Assembly: GCA_000149225.2 (NCBI GenBank)
Contig: CM000687.1
Coordinates: 610,501 to 674,500 of the forward strand
Reading direction: 5' to 3'
DNA from: Lachancea kluyveri NRRL Y-12651
Taxonomy: Eukaryota > Ascomycota > Saccharomycetes > Saccharomycetales > Saccharomycetaceae
Length of the DNA: 64,000 nucleotides
In this document: positions 37,920-47,064 of the stretch, piece after piece
Numbering within the stretch: position 1 is the stretch's first letter
Layout of the letters: each line of letters begins with the position of its first letter
Made by a program: the position numbers and the translations under genes
Notes under the pieces: model-generated
What the model was told of the DNA's origin: nothing
Seen by the model: only the letters and a program-made list of their open reading frames with translations
The model's database searches: none

Positions 37920-39362
37920 ATGGAACAAGTGGATCTAGTGCAAGCTAACATTCTCGCATCAGGCGCCAACAAAAAGACAGTCCGTGTCGTCAACGGTTTG
38001 GGCTCTCTAATGGGCTCCAAGGACATGGTGAATGTCGATTTCGACAAAGATTCCAACATGGATTACTTGTTGAGAAAGGATCAAGAAGAGAAAGATGTTT
38101 ACAAGAACAAGAAGCATATTTCTGAGCAACCTTGGACCATCAACAATTGGCATCAGCATCTAAACTGGTTAAATATGGTACTAGTCGTTGGTATTCCGCT
38201 TATCGGCTGGTATTTTGCTCTATCGGGTAAGGTTCCTCTTTCCAAGAAGGTTTTAATTTTTTCCGTGGCTTACTACGCTCTTGGTGGTGTCTCTATTACA
38301 GCTGGTTACCATCGTTTGTGGGCTCATAGAGCTTACTCTGCCCGCTGGCCACTAAGAATGTTGTTTGCTCTGTTTGGTGCTGCATCTGTTGAAGGCTCTG
38401 TCAAATGGTGGGGACACTCTCACAGAATTCATCACCGTTACACCGATACCACTCGTGACCCATACGATGCTCGTAGAGGTCTATGGTTTTCTCACATGGG
38501 TTGGATGTTGTTGCAGCCAAACCCAAAGTACCGTGCTAGAGCCGATATTGCCGATTTGACTGATGACTGGATTGTGCGTTTCCAACACAGACACTACATT
38601 CCAATCATGGCTCTTACTGCATTTATCCTACCTGCCCTAGTATGTCACTACTTCTTTAACGATTTCTGGGGTGGTTTGGTCTATGCCGGTATCATCAGAG
38701 TCTTTGCTATCCAACAAGCCACCTTCTGTATCAACTCTCTTGCTCATTACTTGGGTGATCAACCATTTGACGACAGAAGAACTCCAAGAGACAACTGGAT
38801 CACAGCTTTGGTTACCTTTGGTGAAGGTTACCACAATTTCCACCACGAATTCCCAACCGATTATAGAAATGCCATCAAGTGGTACCAATACGACCCTACC
38901 AAGGTGTTCATCTATACTTCTTCTCTACTAGGTTTGGCCTACAACTTGAAGAAGTTTTCCCAAAACGCTATTCAGCAAGGTTTGGTCCAACAACAACAAA
39001 AGAAGTTGGACCGTAGTCGCTCCAAGTTGAACTGGGGTACTCCATTGACACAGTTGCCTGTTTGGGACAAGGAAGAATTCATGAAGAGCTTGAAATCCAA
39101 TCCAGGCTTGGTGATCGTTTCCGGTATCGTTCACGACGTTTCCGGTTACATCACTGAGCACCCAGGTGGTGAAACATTGATTCAAGCTGCAGCCGGTAAA
39201 GATGCAACCAAGGCCTTCAACGGTGGTGTGTACTTGCATTCCAATGCTGCACACAACGTCTTAGCCACTATGAGAGTTGCTGTCATCAAGGATGGCGTCG
39301 ATGCCGCCGCCAAGTTTGCTGCTAGAAGAGGTGAAAGTTTCAGTTCTAAAAAGGCTATCTAA
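37920..39362 (+). CDS. OLE1: Delta-9 acyl-CoA (stearoyl) desaturase
   Basis: This 480-residue protein (S. cerevisiae 510) has the three histidine boxes of membrane desaturases: HRLWAH near residue 130, HRIHHRYTD near 167 and HNFHHEFP near 308. Hydrophobic pairs flank them. The C-terminus has the fused cytochrome b5 domain with VSGYITEHPGGE near 405, where the histidine is a haem ligand. It inserts the double bond of oleate and palmitoleate in the ER. Codon bias is strong. It is the orthologue of YGL055W and is divergent with SDS23, as in the YGL block. The short N-terminal part before the first membrane segment is the most divergent section. Confidence 0.97.
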   Translation: MEQVDLVQANILASGANKKTVRVVNGLGSLMGSKDMVNVDFDKDSNMDYLLRKDQEEKDVYKNKKHISEQPWTINNWHQHLNWLNMVLVVGIPLIGWYFALSGKVPLSKKVLIFSVAYYALGGVSITAGYHRLWAHRAYSARWPLRMLFALFGAASVEGSVKWWGHSHRIHHRYTDTTRDPYDARRGLWFSHMGWMLLQPNPKYRARADIADLTDDWIVRFQHRHYIPIMALTAFILPALVCHYFFNDFWGGLVYAGIIRVFAIQQATFCINSLAHYLGDQPFDDRRTPRDNWITALVTFGEGYHNFHHEFPTDYRNAIKWYQYDPTKVFIYTSSLLGLAYNLKKFSQNAIQQGLVQQQQKKLDRSRSKLNWGTPLTQLPVWDKEEFMKSLKSNPGLVIVSGIVHDVSGYITEHPGGETLIQAAAGKDATKAFNGGVYLHSNAAHNVLATMRVAVIKDGVDAAAKFAARRGESFSSKKAI

Positions 39363-39569
39363 GCAATATAAAGGGACAGGAAAAAAACCAAAAAAGAAAA
39401 AAAAATAAATAAATAAACCACCATCTAGCATTTTCGTGACTTGTTTTATTAATAGTTGCAAGCCCTCCTCAAACTTTGATTTATTATTATGTCTAAACTA
39501 TTATATTACGTATAGGTTCTCTTTTTTTTTTTTTTTTTTTTTATTTTGAATTTTTCCGCTACTTTCTGT

Positions 39570-40487
39570 TTAACTTTCATTGCTCATATACTCTTTTAAC
39601 ATGATTTCCTTTGTTGGGAACTCCAAATTTTTTTCAGCTGCCATTTTTTGGAAAAGCTCGCCGAGTTTGTCGGTTTCGATCGCATGGCAGTTTGTAACGC
39701 CGAATATGTCAGTACATGTACGGATCCATTCCATTCTATATTTGATCATTTGTGCTCTACCGATCTGCTTTTCAAATTGATCGGAAATTTTCCTAACGTT
39801 GTTTCTTAGCTGGCCCAATTTGTAAACGCTTGGCCCAACAGGTATAGAGCCAAACTGCTTTTCGATTTGTCCCTTCAACAGTGCCGTAAACCTAGGCGAA
39901 TTTCCATTGGACGATATCATGATTTGAATTGGCAAAGTCTTTTGCCCCTCGTCAGCACCCAATGTTACGTTGCTACCAAAGTAGAAGTCGCATAGAGGTG
40001 GATTATCGGCAACATTACACATCATCTGTTCTCCAAATAGCAGTTTGGCTCCACGATAGATATGTTCGCTTTCCAAAGGATCAGGAATACAGGTAAGGAT
40101 TAACGACCAGACGTTGCTGCCACTGCGTTTTTTCACCAAATCCCAATCTATCTCCTTGGACTTTCCACACAAAAATGCTTCTCGAGATTTTTCTAAATCC
40201 CGGCCATCTCCATACAGTATTAAGTCGTTGTCTCTAAACTTCCTCTTTATAATCCTGTAAATTTTACCCTTTGTAAAACTCCAATTCTTATCTGTACTGT
40301 CTACAACCACATGATCTCTTTGGCCATCAAAATATGACCACATGTCTGGATGGACCTCTGGCGATATCACTGTTATTTTGCACCCAGTTGGGATCAGTTT
40401 TACCACCCTGGTCATTGAAACTTCACCAGCACCGACTAGCAAAACGTGTCTGTCACGCAATTGGTGTGCTAACTGAAGTGACATCAT
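39570..40487 (-). CDS. MET8: Siroheme synthase Met8 (precorrin-2 dehydrogenase/ferrochelatase)
   Basis: The ATG at 40487 gives MMSLQLAHQLRDR, aligned with yeast MVKSLQLAHQLKD, and 305 residues (S. cerevisiae 274). The frame before it is open but not conserved. The NAD-binding loop reads LLVGAGEVSMTRV near residue 18. The catalytic aspartate region VADNPPLCDFYFG is present near 170. The family segment MISSNGNSPRFTALLKGQIE is intact. It makes siroheme for sulphite reductase. Extra residues lie in the first half, between the NAD domain and the catalytic loop. It is the orthologue of YBR213W and is convergent with OLE1 of the YGL block, another sign of unduplicated order. Confidence 0.93.
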   Translation of the reverse strand: MMSLQLAHQLRDRHVLLVGAGEVSMTRVVKLIPTGCKITVISPEVHPDMWSYFDGQRDHVVVDSTDKNWSFTKGKIYRIIKRKFRDNDLILYGDGRDLEKSREAFLCGKSKEIDWDLVKKRSGSNVWSLILTCIPDPLESEHIYRGAKLLFGEQMMCNVADNPPLCDFYFGSNVTLGADEGQKTLPIQIMISSNGNSPRFTALLKGQIEKQFGSIPVGPSVYKLGQLRNNVRKISDQFEKQIGRAQMIKYRMEWIRTCTDIFGVTNCHAIETDKLGELFQKMAAEKNLEFPTKEIMLKEYMSNES

Positions 40488-41142
40488 TTTGTCGATTGTG
40501 GTCTTCAGGAAATATTTCACGACGTTGCTACACGCCAGATATACACACTCATCTCACAGAAATGCTTTTTTTTTTTCAAGCAGTAAGGACATCATGCTGA
40601 TATCGTTACGTACGCAATCGCCTGGTTTACCTCTATGTTGAAAGAAAAAAATGCAAACAAGTATATCTACAGTAATTATTTTGGTTTTTGGAATCCTCTA
40701 AAGAGTGAACCCCCATATTCAGTAGGAGATCTTGAACTTTACGATAATATATTTCAGATTTGGGTTATCTATTTTCTTTTTTTTTTTTTTTTTCACTGTT
40801 CTTTAGAAAAAGGGCGACGGCTGATTGTTGGAAGGATCTTTGTCTCGTACATAGTTACATTTTTGAAGGATTGCTCGTAGGATGGGCTGTGGGTAAATCC
40901 GTAGATGTTCCTCACAAACATTTATCCGGGGGAGTGGCCGGGTTGTGCTAGAGGGGGGCGGAGATACTTCCTAGAACGCCTGTCCTGTGGCTGTAAGAGA
41001 GAAATTGCCGAAGAGGGGAAGGGCGGAGAAGGAAAAAAAAAAAAAGAAAAGAGGCCAAGAAATGTTAGATTTTCCATCAAATACGAGGCATTCTACTCCA
41101 TTTATAGGAAGCGTATCATGTACAAAAACTTTCTAGTAAACC

Positions 41143-41170
41143 AAATCAGCACACGAACGTGTGCTGATTT
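41143..41170. repeat. 28-bp near-perfect palindrome (hairpin-forming)
   Basis: The 13-base arm AAATCAGCACACG (41143-41155) and its exact complement CGTGTGCTGATTT (41158-41170) are separated by only AA. Three more T follow. It could be a dimeric protein site, a cruciform, or an RNA hairpin. Confidence 0.9.
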
Positions 41171-41573
41171 TTTCAATTGTATCGATTTCTAAGTAGGTTT
41201 GCTCAAAAGAGAACCAGCCTTGGCCCTGAATTTAGCCTCTCGTCGTACAGTATGCAGGGTTAAACCTTTCTTCCAATAATGCTTTCATTAGTGAATGTGT
41301 CATCCTTTTTTACGCAAAGCAAGGGGGGAGCTGGTGGGCGCGCGCGCGCGCTCTTTCTTTTTTCCCGTCTAGAACATGCGGCTGGAATGTTGAGGCTTCA
41401 AAAACAAGAGCTTGAGGTTTTAAACGAGCAAAACTTAGTTTTTATGGGTACATTCGCATTGAAGGTTCCAAGAAAAATAATCAGCTTTTGCTATTCTAAT
41501 TTTTTTTTGCTTCTTTGGGCTGAAATGGTGTTAAAGGGGATACCATCGACCTTTGTTTTTTTTGTGCTCGGCG

Positions 41574-41579
41574 CACGTG
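41574..41579. promoter_or_regulatory. CACGTG E-box in the MET8 upstream region
   Basis: GCACGTGAC gives TCACGTG-type sequence on one side only and lies about 1.1 kb from the MET8 ATG. Cbf1 binding is possible, but the distance is large for this gene. Confidence 0.3.
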
Positions 41580-42127
41580 ACACGCGCAGCGAACGTCGAA
41601 AGAGACGTATTCTGACAAGGAAAAGAACATGGGACTAAGGAAGGGACATGAACAAAGTCAAGAAAGAAAAAAAAAGAAAAAAAGAAAATAAATGGTGCAT
41701 GTTCATTAGTGGATATACTCAAAAGATTTCTTGTCAGTTGCAGAATCTCATTACATGATGGGCTTTGTTTGAGTAAGTGGCTGAGCACGATCATCTCTCT
41801 TTCTCTGCTCTGTCTTTTATCTTCTCCCCCTTGATCTATTACAGGAAAACATAACTCTTGCAACTTAATTTTATCAAACCTTGTCGAAAGCTTGGAATTC
41901 TATACCATATACAAAATATAACTTATTAAACGAAATGGTCCATATACATATTGCAATAAATGATGAAAGAAATAGAAATAGAAAGCGAAAGGATCATACA
42001 AACATCAATCAGGAAAGGAAAGGGAGAGAGAGAAAGAGAAAGAGAGAAAGAATCAAAAAAAAAAAAAATTTAGCACATGTGCATGCGTTTTTCTCTTCTC
42101 GCGTGCCCTCTCAAAGGTGATACCACG

Positions 42128-42678
42128 TTACTGTAGCAGAGATGGATGGACTGGAGGGACAATAGTGTTATTTTCGCCGCTATTTTGACGTGCCTGCTGG
42201 ATAGAATGTGGAACAAAAGCCGTAGCATTATATGAAGTACCAGCATTCCACATGTGTTGCTGAGTCGGCGTTTTCTCTCCCGAACTGCGGCCCCAGGATA
42301 ATCTGATCGGATTGCCGCCCACGATAAAGCCTTGCATTCCTTGAATGGCAGCTTCGGCATCGATTCTACTCTCGAATTTTACAAAACCACAGCCTTTGCC
42401 CTGCGGAATTCTGACATTTGTGATGCTTCCAAATGGTAGGAAAAGGGAGTAGAGTTGTGGCTCTGAGATTTGGGAGGCCAATCCGCCAATAAATACGGTG
42501 GTGTTTTTAGGATTCGTATAGCTATTTTTAGGAATTGATGTGGGTATTGAGGAAGCGGATTGTGACGAGGACTGTGATAGCATGGGAATGGAAATCATGT
42601 TGTTACTAACCAGAACGTTTGCGGTATCTACTAGCAATGATGTCTTTTGGTGTGGGTGCGGGTGCGGATGGTGAGACG

Positions 42679-42709
<31 letters not shown>

Positions 42710-43600
42710 AGAAGAAGAAGAAGAAGAAGAAAGAAGTGCAGCTGTAGGAGGCGGCGGTGGCGGTGAAGTGTTGGTTGCTTCCACTGTTGAAGATTGATTT
42801 GGGTTTTGAGTCATCTGCCAGAGCATGTTATTTCTTGGAGTGGCATATGCAACCCTCAGACAGCGGCCTTGACACCAAACACCATTCATCTCCACCAGCG
42901 CCCGCCGGCGTTCCTGCTCATCTGCGAATCTGACAAAACCAAAGCAACGGGATGCGCCCGTTATCGGGTCGGTCATAACTCTAACCGTTTTGACGCTTTT
43001 AAAGTTTTTCTGGAAAAGAGAAAGGAGATGGGCTTCGGTAGCGGATGGGGAGAGATCGCCTACAAAGAGAGAAAACTCGGGGGTTGATGGAATGGCGCTT
43101 TGCAAAGTTGCACCAGAAGCCCAGTTCAGCCTGAAGCTACGTTGCAAAGTCGGATTTGTTTGTGAGTGGGTAGAATTGCTCAGGATATTTGGTAAAGGAG
43201 TAGAATTCAAAGTGAGTGCCCATTGGGCATCTTCTAACTTCTGAAATTCAACAAAGCAGTAGCCGGCATGGTGCAACTGGGTTGTGTTTGGATCGATGAA
43301 CGATACACCGTTAATTTTGATTTTTTGAGGATCTGTCAATTGAGCTGTTGAGGCGTCTTCTCCAGCATTGAACGTACTGCTTGTACTGCATGGGATTAGC
43401 AAGTTTTTCTTGGCTCGAATCAATTTGACAGAAACCGATTTGCCCAAGGCAGCCCAAATCTGTTGTATACTGGATTCGTCAAAGGCTGGGTCGAGATCAC
43501 CCATCCATAGAGTTCTTGGGGGTTCATTGGAAGTTTGCATGGTGGACGATGGTGGTTGAGGTATTAAGCGTGCCGGATGAACATTATCAATATTCTGCAT
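42128..43600 (-). CDS. NGR1: RNA-binding protein Ngr1/Rbp1 family
   Basis: The ATG at 43600 is chosen because the extra 23 residues of the longer frame are lysine-rich and low-complexity. The 490-residue protein (S. cerevisiae 672) has three RRM domains: RTLWMGDLDPAFDESSIQQIW near residue 30, SLFVGDLSPSATEAHLLSLF near 178, and TVFIGGLASQISEPQLYSLF near 367. The RNP1 of the second is RCFGFVRFAD. A polyserine tract of about 20 residues, encoded by GAC- and GAA-type triplets on the plus strand near 42680-42730, links the second and third. Ngr1 is an mRNA-decay factor that represses growth and affects porin mRNA. NAM8 is a related family member, but synteny favours NGR1 (YBR212W). Confidence 0.9.
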
Positions 43601-44962
43601 TGTTGAGGTTCCGTCTAGTTGAGTCTTATTCTTTTTTTCTTTTTGATTGTTTTTTTTTTTTTGAAGCAAAAGCTTTTAGATGGACAGGAGGAGGATGATG
43701 AGTAAGAGCAAAGTGTGAAAAGAACTTTGTAAAAACGAAGGGTGATGGTAAGATTTTAGAATTTGCAAAGATGAATGGAAAGAAAAATAATACTGGGTAT
43801 GGGAAGTTGAAAAGATGAGCGAACTAACGAAGAAGAAAAAAATTAAACAGAAAAGAATTAAGGAAGAAAGTAGAACACAGCAAAAATACCAAGTATTAAG
43901 GGAGCTGGGGCGGGAAAAGAGGGAGGTTAGCAGGCGGGAAAAGACTGAGTAAAAACGGAAAGAAAAAAAAAACAGGATAGTTCCACGATTCTTCGGTTTT
44001 GGGTTTTAAAAAAAAAAAAAAAAGAAGAAGAAAGAGTCCTTTACCATTCTCTCTTTTTTTTTTTTTATACATACTGAAGACCTTGACGTTTCCTTTTTCG
44101 GGTTTTTGGAGATGAGCTGATATACGGCAAATATGGCGAGCGAAGGGAAAGCCTTACACTTGAAAAAATAAAAAAAAAAAAAAAAAGGGGAAAAGCAAGA
44201 ATATCTAGAATTTACAGGAATAGATGATGTATTCACTCAAGAGGACGCAAGAAATTCAGTTCTGCAGCCTGGCATGGAATCCTTCGCACATCATTCTTTT
44301 TCGGACACTTTGTATGTGACACACACACACACACACGAACAGGCTATAGGAACAGAAAAAAAGACCAAAATGTCAGAACGCTGGAATAGACAGCGATCTA
44401 GAGCAATCGTCACAGACGGCCTTGTGCGCGTGCGGGGCACAGGGCCAGGTGGCAGAACGATGGTAGATGGTCAGAACCCAGACACTACACGTCCGGAACT
44501 ATATAGAAGCTACTATATTTAGAGTGTACGCGCCCGGACACTAGCAACTTTTCCGGCACGCCGGTGGCTTGGCGGCGCTACTGCTACCTGGGACTCTGAG
44601 AGACGTTCGGAAGGGCTTCCGAGCAGAGAACCTAACGTTAGCTCCAATAGCGTTTGCTGCGCTACTCTTTTTACTCGTTTTCGTACGATAACACACCTCA
44701 CCTCGGTGAGGTGGTCCTGCATTTACGAATAACTAGATTCTAGGCCCGACGACCCCTGGGTAGGGTGTCCGTGTGCCATGATCTAAATCTTGATCACGTG
44801 CTAGGATGTGTATGGTACGGCGGTGCTCTGGGGAGGTATTTTATCACTTGTGACGTGGGAAGCGGTGCCCTGTTTCTATACCGGTTTACTGAAGGAAGGC
44901 CATTTAGCCCTATGTACGTCGTGACAACAACAACAACAGCTACAAAGACAAGTTTGCTACAT
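43601..44962. other. 1.36-kb divergent intergenic region between NGR1 and AME1
   Basis: This region is strongly A-rich or T-rich on the left (43630-44190), with several A and T runs of 12-18. A CA microsatellite is at about 44321-44336. The right part contains GATCACGTGC near 44793 and CCTCGGTGAGG near 44700. The AME1 frame stays open from 44765, but the conserved Ame1 start is at 44963. I see no other gene. Confidence 0.5.
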
Positions 44963-45919
44963 ATGGAGAGGGATCTCAAGCTTTTGTATAGGCAGAGGGG
45001 CAGTGCATTGAGGAGGGTTCAGGAAGAAGTCACTATCGTGGGCGAAGAACAGCTCTTTCCTGAGGAAATCCTACTCGACAACGATGTAGATCAGGATGTA
45101 CGTCTGCGTGCTTCGGATCAGGAAGACCAGGGCTCTTATGATGACATGCCAAATATTCAACAGGAAGACCAGGAAGACCAAGAAGACCAGGAACAACATG
45201 AACATGATTCTTTCAAACACTCCTCTCCTGACAATCAAGCCCGTGCCGGTGACAGTATGGATGTCGATGTCGATGTCGATGTCGATGTCGATGTCGATGC
45301 CGATGCCGACGCTGATTATCATTCACCAGCTCTCCCCCACTACAACTTTACCGACACACCCATATCGAGACTGTCTTCCTCCATCACCTCGATAACTTCC
45401 ATCGATGTACTCATAGAAGTGTTCGCAAAACTGTTTCAAGATGAGCTGATGCCTCAAGCAAATCAAAACTTCCACGATTCCCAGTCAAAAGAAGAACAAA
45501 TCATGTACAAACTTGACTTGAAACTTTTCGAAACTTTCTTGCACAAAATCGTTGCCGATCTTAAGGACATTTTGGATATCAACCTTTCAAACAACGAACT
45601 CTGCTACCAACTTAAACAAATTCTTAGAACAAAAGTCGATCTAAGCGAAGAGTTATTGCTTACTAGGGAAACCCTGCATGAGCTACACCAAGCAGAAACT
45701 CTATCGAGTGACAACAACCATAAAGTACAAGATCTGCGCCGAAAGCTGGAACTGAACCAACTTTTGAACCAACTGCCTCAACAGCTGAAATCTAAACACG
45801 TACAGCCGTCTCCGAACCAATACGAACTCGATCGTTTTATCGAATTGACGGATCCTTACAACGGTGTCCTGGCTCGCATCTCAAGACTAAATGACGCCTT
45901 AAGGAAAACTGCTCTGTAG
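44963..45919 (+). CDS. AME1: Kinetochore COMA-complex subunit Ame1 (CENP-U)
   Basis: The ATG at 44963 gives MERDLKLLYRQRGSALRR, matching yeast Ame1 MDRDTKLAFRLRGSHSRR, a motif that docks the Mis12 complex. The product has 318 residues (S. cerevisiae 324). Residues near 50-110 carry DQEDQEDQE and a run of DVDVDVDV/DADAD from direct repeats of six bases (GATGTC) at about 45258-45305. The C-terminal two-thirds are helical, with KIVADLKDILDINLSNNELCYQLKQIL and LELNQLLNQLPQQLK. It forms a dimer with Okp1 at the inner kinetochore. It is the orthologue of YBR211C, next to NGR1. Confidence 0.93.
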   Translation: MERDLKLLYRQRGSALRRVQEEVTIVGEEQLFPEEILLDNDVDQDVRLRASDQEDQGSYDDMPNIQQEDQEDQEDQEQHEHDSFKHSSPDNQARAGDSMDVDVDVDVDVDVDADADADYHSPALPHYNFTDTPISRLSSSITSITSIDVLIEVFAKLFQDELMPQANQNFHDSQSKEEQIMYKLDLKLFETFLHKIVADLKDILDINLSNNELCYQLKQILRTKVDLSEELLLTRETLHELHQAETLSSDNNHKVQDLRRKLELNQLLNQLPQQLKSKHVQPSPNQYELDRFIELTDPYNGVLARISRLNDALRKTAL

Positions 45920-46099
45920 CCAGAGGAATAAGAAGAAGAAAGACAGCGACGGCGGCGGCGGCGGCGGCGGCTATGAGAATAAATTGTATGTTAATTTTAC
46001 ATCTGGTTCCTACTTAATAGAGATAAAATAAAAAAAAAAAAATAAAAGGTAATGACGATCAAAGTAAAATGGAGAAAGAGAGAGAGAGAGGGAGGGAGA

Positions 46100-46130
<31 letters not shown>

Positions 46131-46271
46131 GCGCACACACGCACACACACATACTCTGGTTTACTTATACTTCCCAAAAATTGCATGTGTACCGCTCTTT
46201 CAAAAGATAGGACGAAGCGTTTTAAAGAAGTGGTGGCACCATTTTCTCGCCCCCTTCCCCTGCTGATGCGT
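45920..46271. other. Convergent intergenic region with GGC and AC microsatellites
   Basis: This 352-bp gap between AME1 and ERV14 has a GGC run (about 45950-45972) right after the AME1 stop, an A-run near 46029-46040, an AG run near 46076-46090 and an AC run of about 28 bases (46102-46130) extended by GCACAC. No gene is seen. Confidence 0.6.
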
Positions 46272-46679
46272 TCATTCACTTTCAGCAATCAAAGCCATAA
46301 TCATTCTGTACAAGTAGAAGAAGAACATCAACAAGTAGAAACCCAACTTCAAGAAACTCTCTCTCTTGTGCTTCCCCAAAGTCCTAAAGATCTCAGTAGC
46401 ATCCAAAAGTTGCATCTTCTTGTAAATCTTGTTCACGTTGTGTGCAAATAATGGTGCGTTGATCAAAAACACAAACCAATAGCCATTCAACAGAAACATG
46501 AGAGTGATGAATCCATGTAGACCAGCTTCTGGTGTAATCAATTTGTTGACTTTATTGCACAGTTCAATGGGATTGATATAGTCGGCTTCCAAATCGGCAT
46601 ATAAAATTGTGAAATGAACTTGAGCAAATAGATTGATACAGTTTAAAACAACTGCGAATACAAATAGCCAGGCACCCAT
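46272..46679 (-). CDS. ERV14: Cornichon-family ER cargo receptor Erv14/Erv15
   Basis: The frame begins upstream, but the ATG at 46679 gives [45 protein letters not shown], as in yeast, and 135 residues (yeast 138 to 142). Three membrane segments are visible: residues 3-23, about 58-78 and about 113-131. The cargo-binding region includes [23 protein letters not shown]. It packs membrane proteins such as Axl2 into COPII vesicles. It represents the ancestor of ERV14 (YGL054C) and ERV15 (YBR210W). The next genes in both S. cerevisiae blocks are not found here, so synteny stops just to the right. The 313-bp gap to the tRNA gene (46680-46992) holds its upstream region. Confidence 0.94.
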   Translation of the reverse strand: MGAWLFVFAVVLNCINLFAQVHFTILYADLEADYINPIELCNKVNKLITPEAGLHGFITLMFLLNGYWFVFLINAPLFAHNVNKIYKKMQLLDATEIFRTLGKHKRESFLKLGFYLLMFFFYLYRMIMALIAESE

Positions 46680-46992
46680 ATTTCTTTTTTTTATAGCGTT
46701 ATGAATGTGCGTTTGTGAAGACTTTTTTACCACTCTTTCACAACTCTGTTGTTCTATCTACTAAGTCGCGATTGAGATTAGCAAATGTGATGATCCCTTT
46801 CGATTAAGAGATTTCTCGCCGGAAGGAAAAAGAAAATTTTTTTCTTTCCATGTCTCTTACTGTCTTTGTTGCGAAAAAACGACAATCGTTTTACATGATT
46901 TGTAACCACACCTCCCTTCCTCCCCTATTTTCCCATTGGCGGAAAGCATGTCCTCCGATGTGTCCGGCCCGAAATGTGCTGAAAAAATAAAG

Positions 46993-47064
46993 CTCCGATA
47001 CGGGGAGTCGAACCCCGGTCTCCACGGTGAAAGCGTGATGTGATAGCCGTTACACTATATCGGA
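46993..47064 (-). tRNA. tRNA-Glu (anticodon UUC)
   Basis: The minus strand gives a 72-nt cloverleaf starting TCCGATATAGTG and ending CCGTATCGGAG. It has anticodon TTC within CGCTTTCACCG and B box GGTTCGACTCC. It matches the S. cerevisiae tRNA-Glu(UUC) sequence as I know it. A T6 tract on the minus strand just after the 3' end is the likely RNA polymerase III terminator. It has no intron. It marks the left edge of the 16-kb block. Confidence 0.96.

Larger units (their letters stand above)
40488..42127. other. 1.6-kb noncoding region upstream of MET8
   Basis: The region covers the MET8 upstream side and the NGR1 3' side. It contains T-tracts near 40567 and 40780, a 28-bp palindrome at 41143-41170, a 14-bp GC alternating run at 41338-41351, a CACGTG at 41574-41579 and an AG-rich run near 42019-42055. 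Open frames at 40635, 41279 and 41881 have no domains and are low-complexity. I see no supported gene. Confidence 0.5.

Noticed and set aside
41279-41638. 119-codon ATG-started frame in the MET8 upstream region
   Set aside because: It crosses the GC run and an A/T-rich stretch, has no domain and has poor codon mix; kept only as noncoding.
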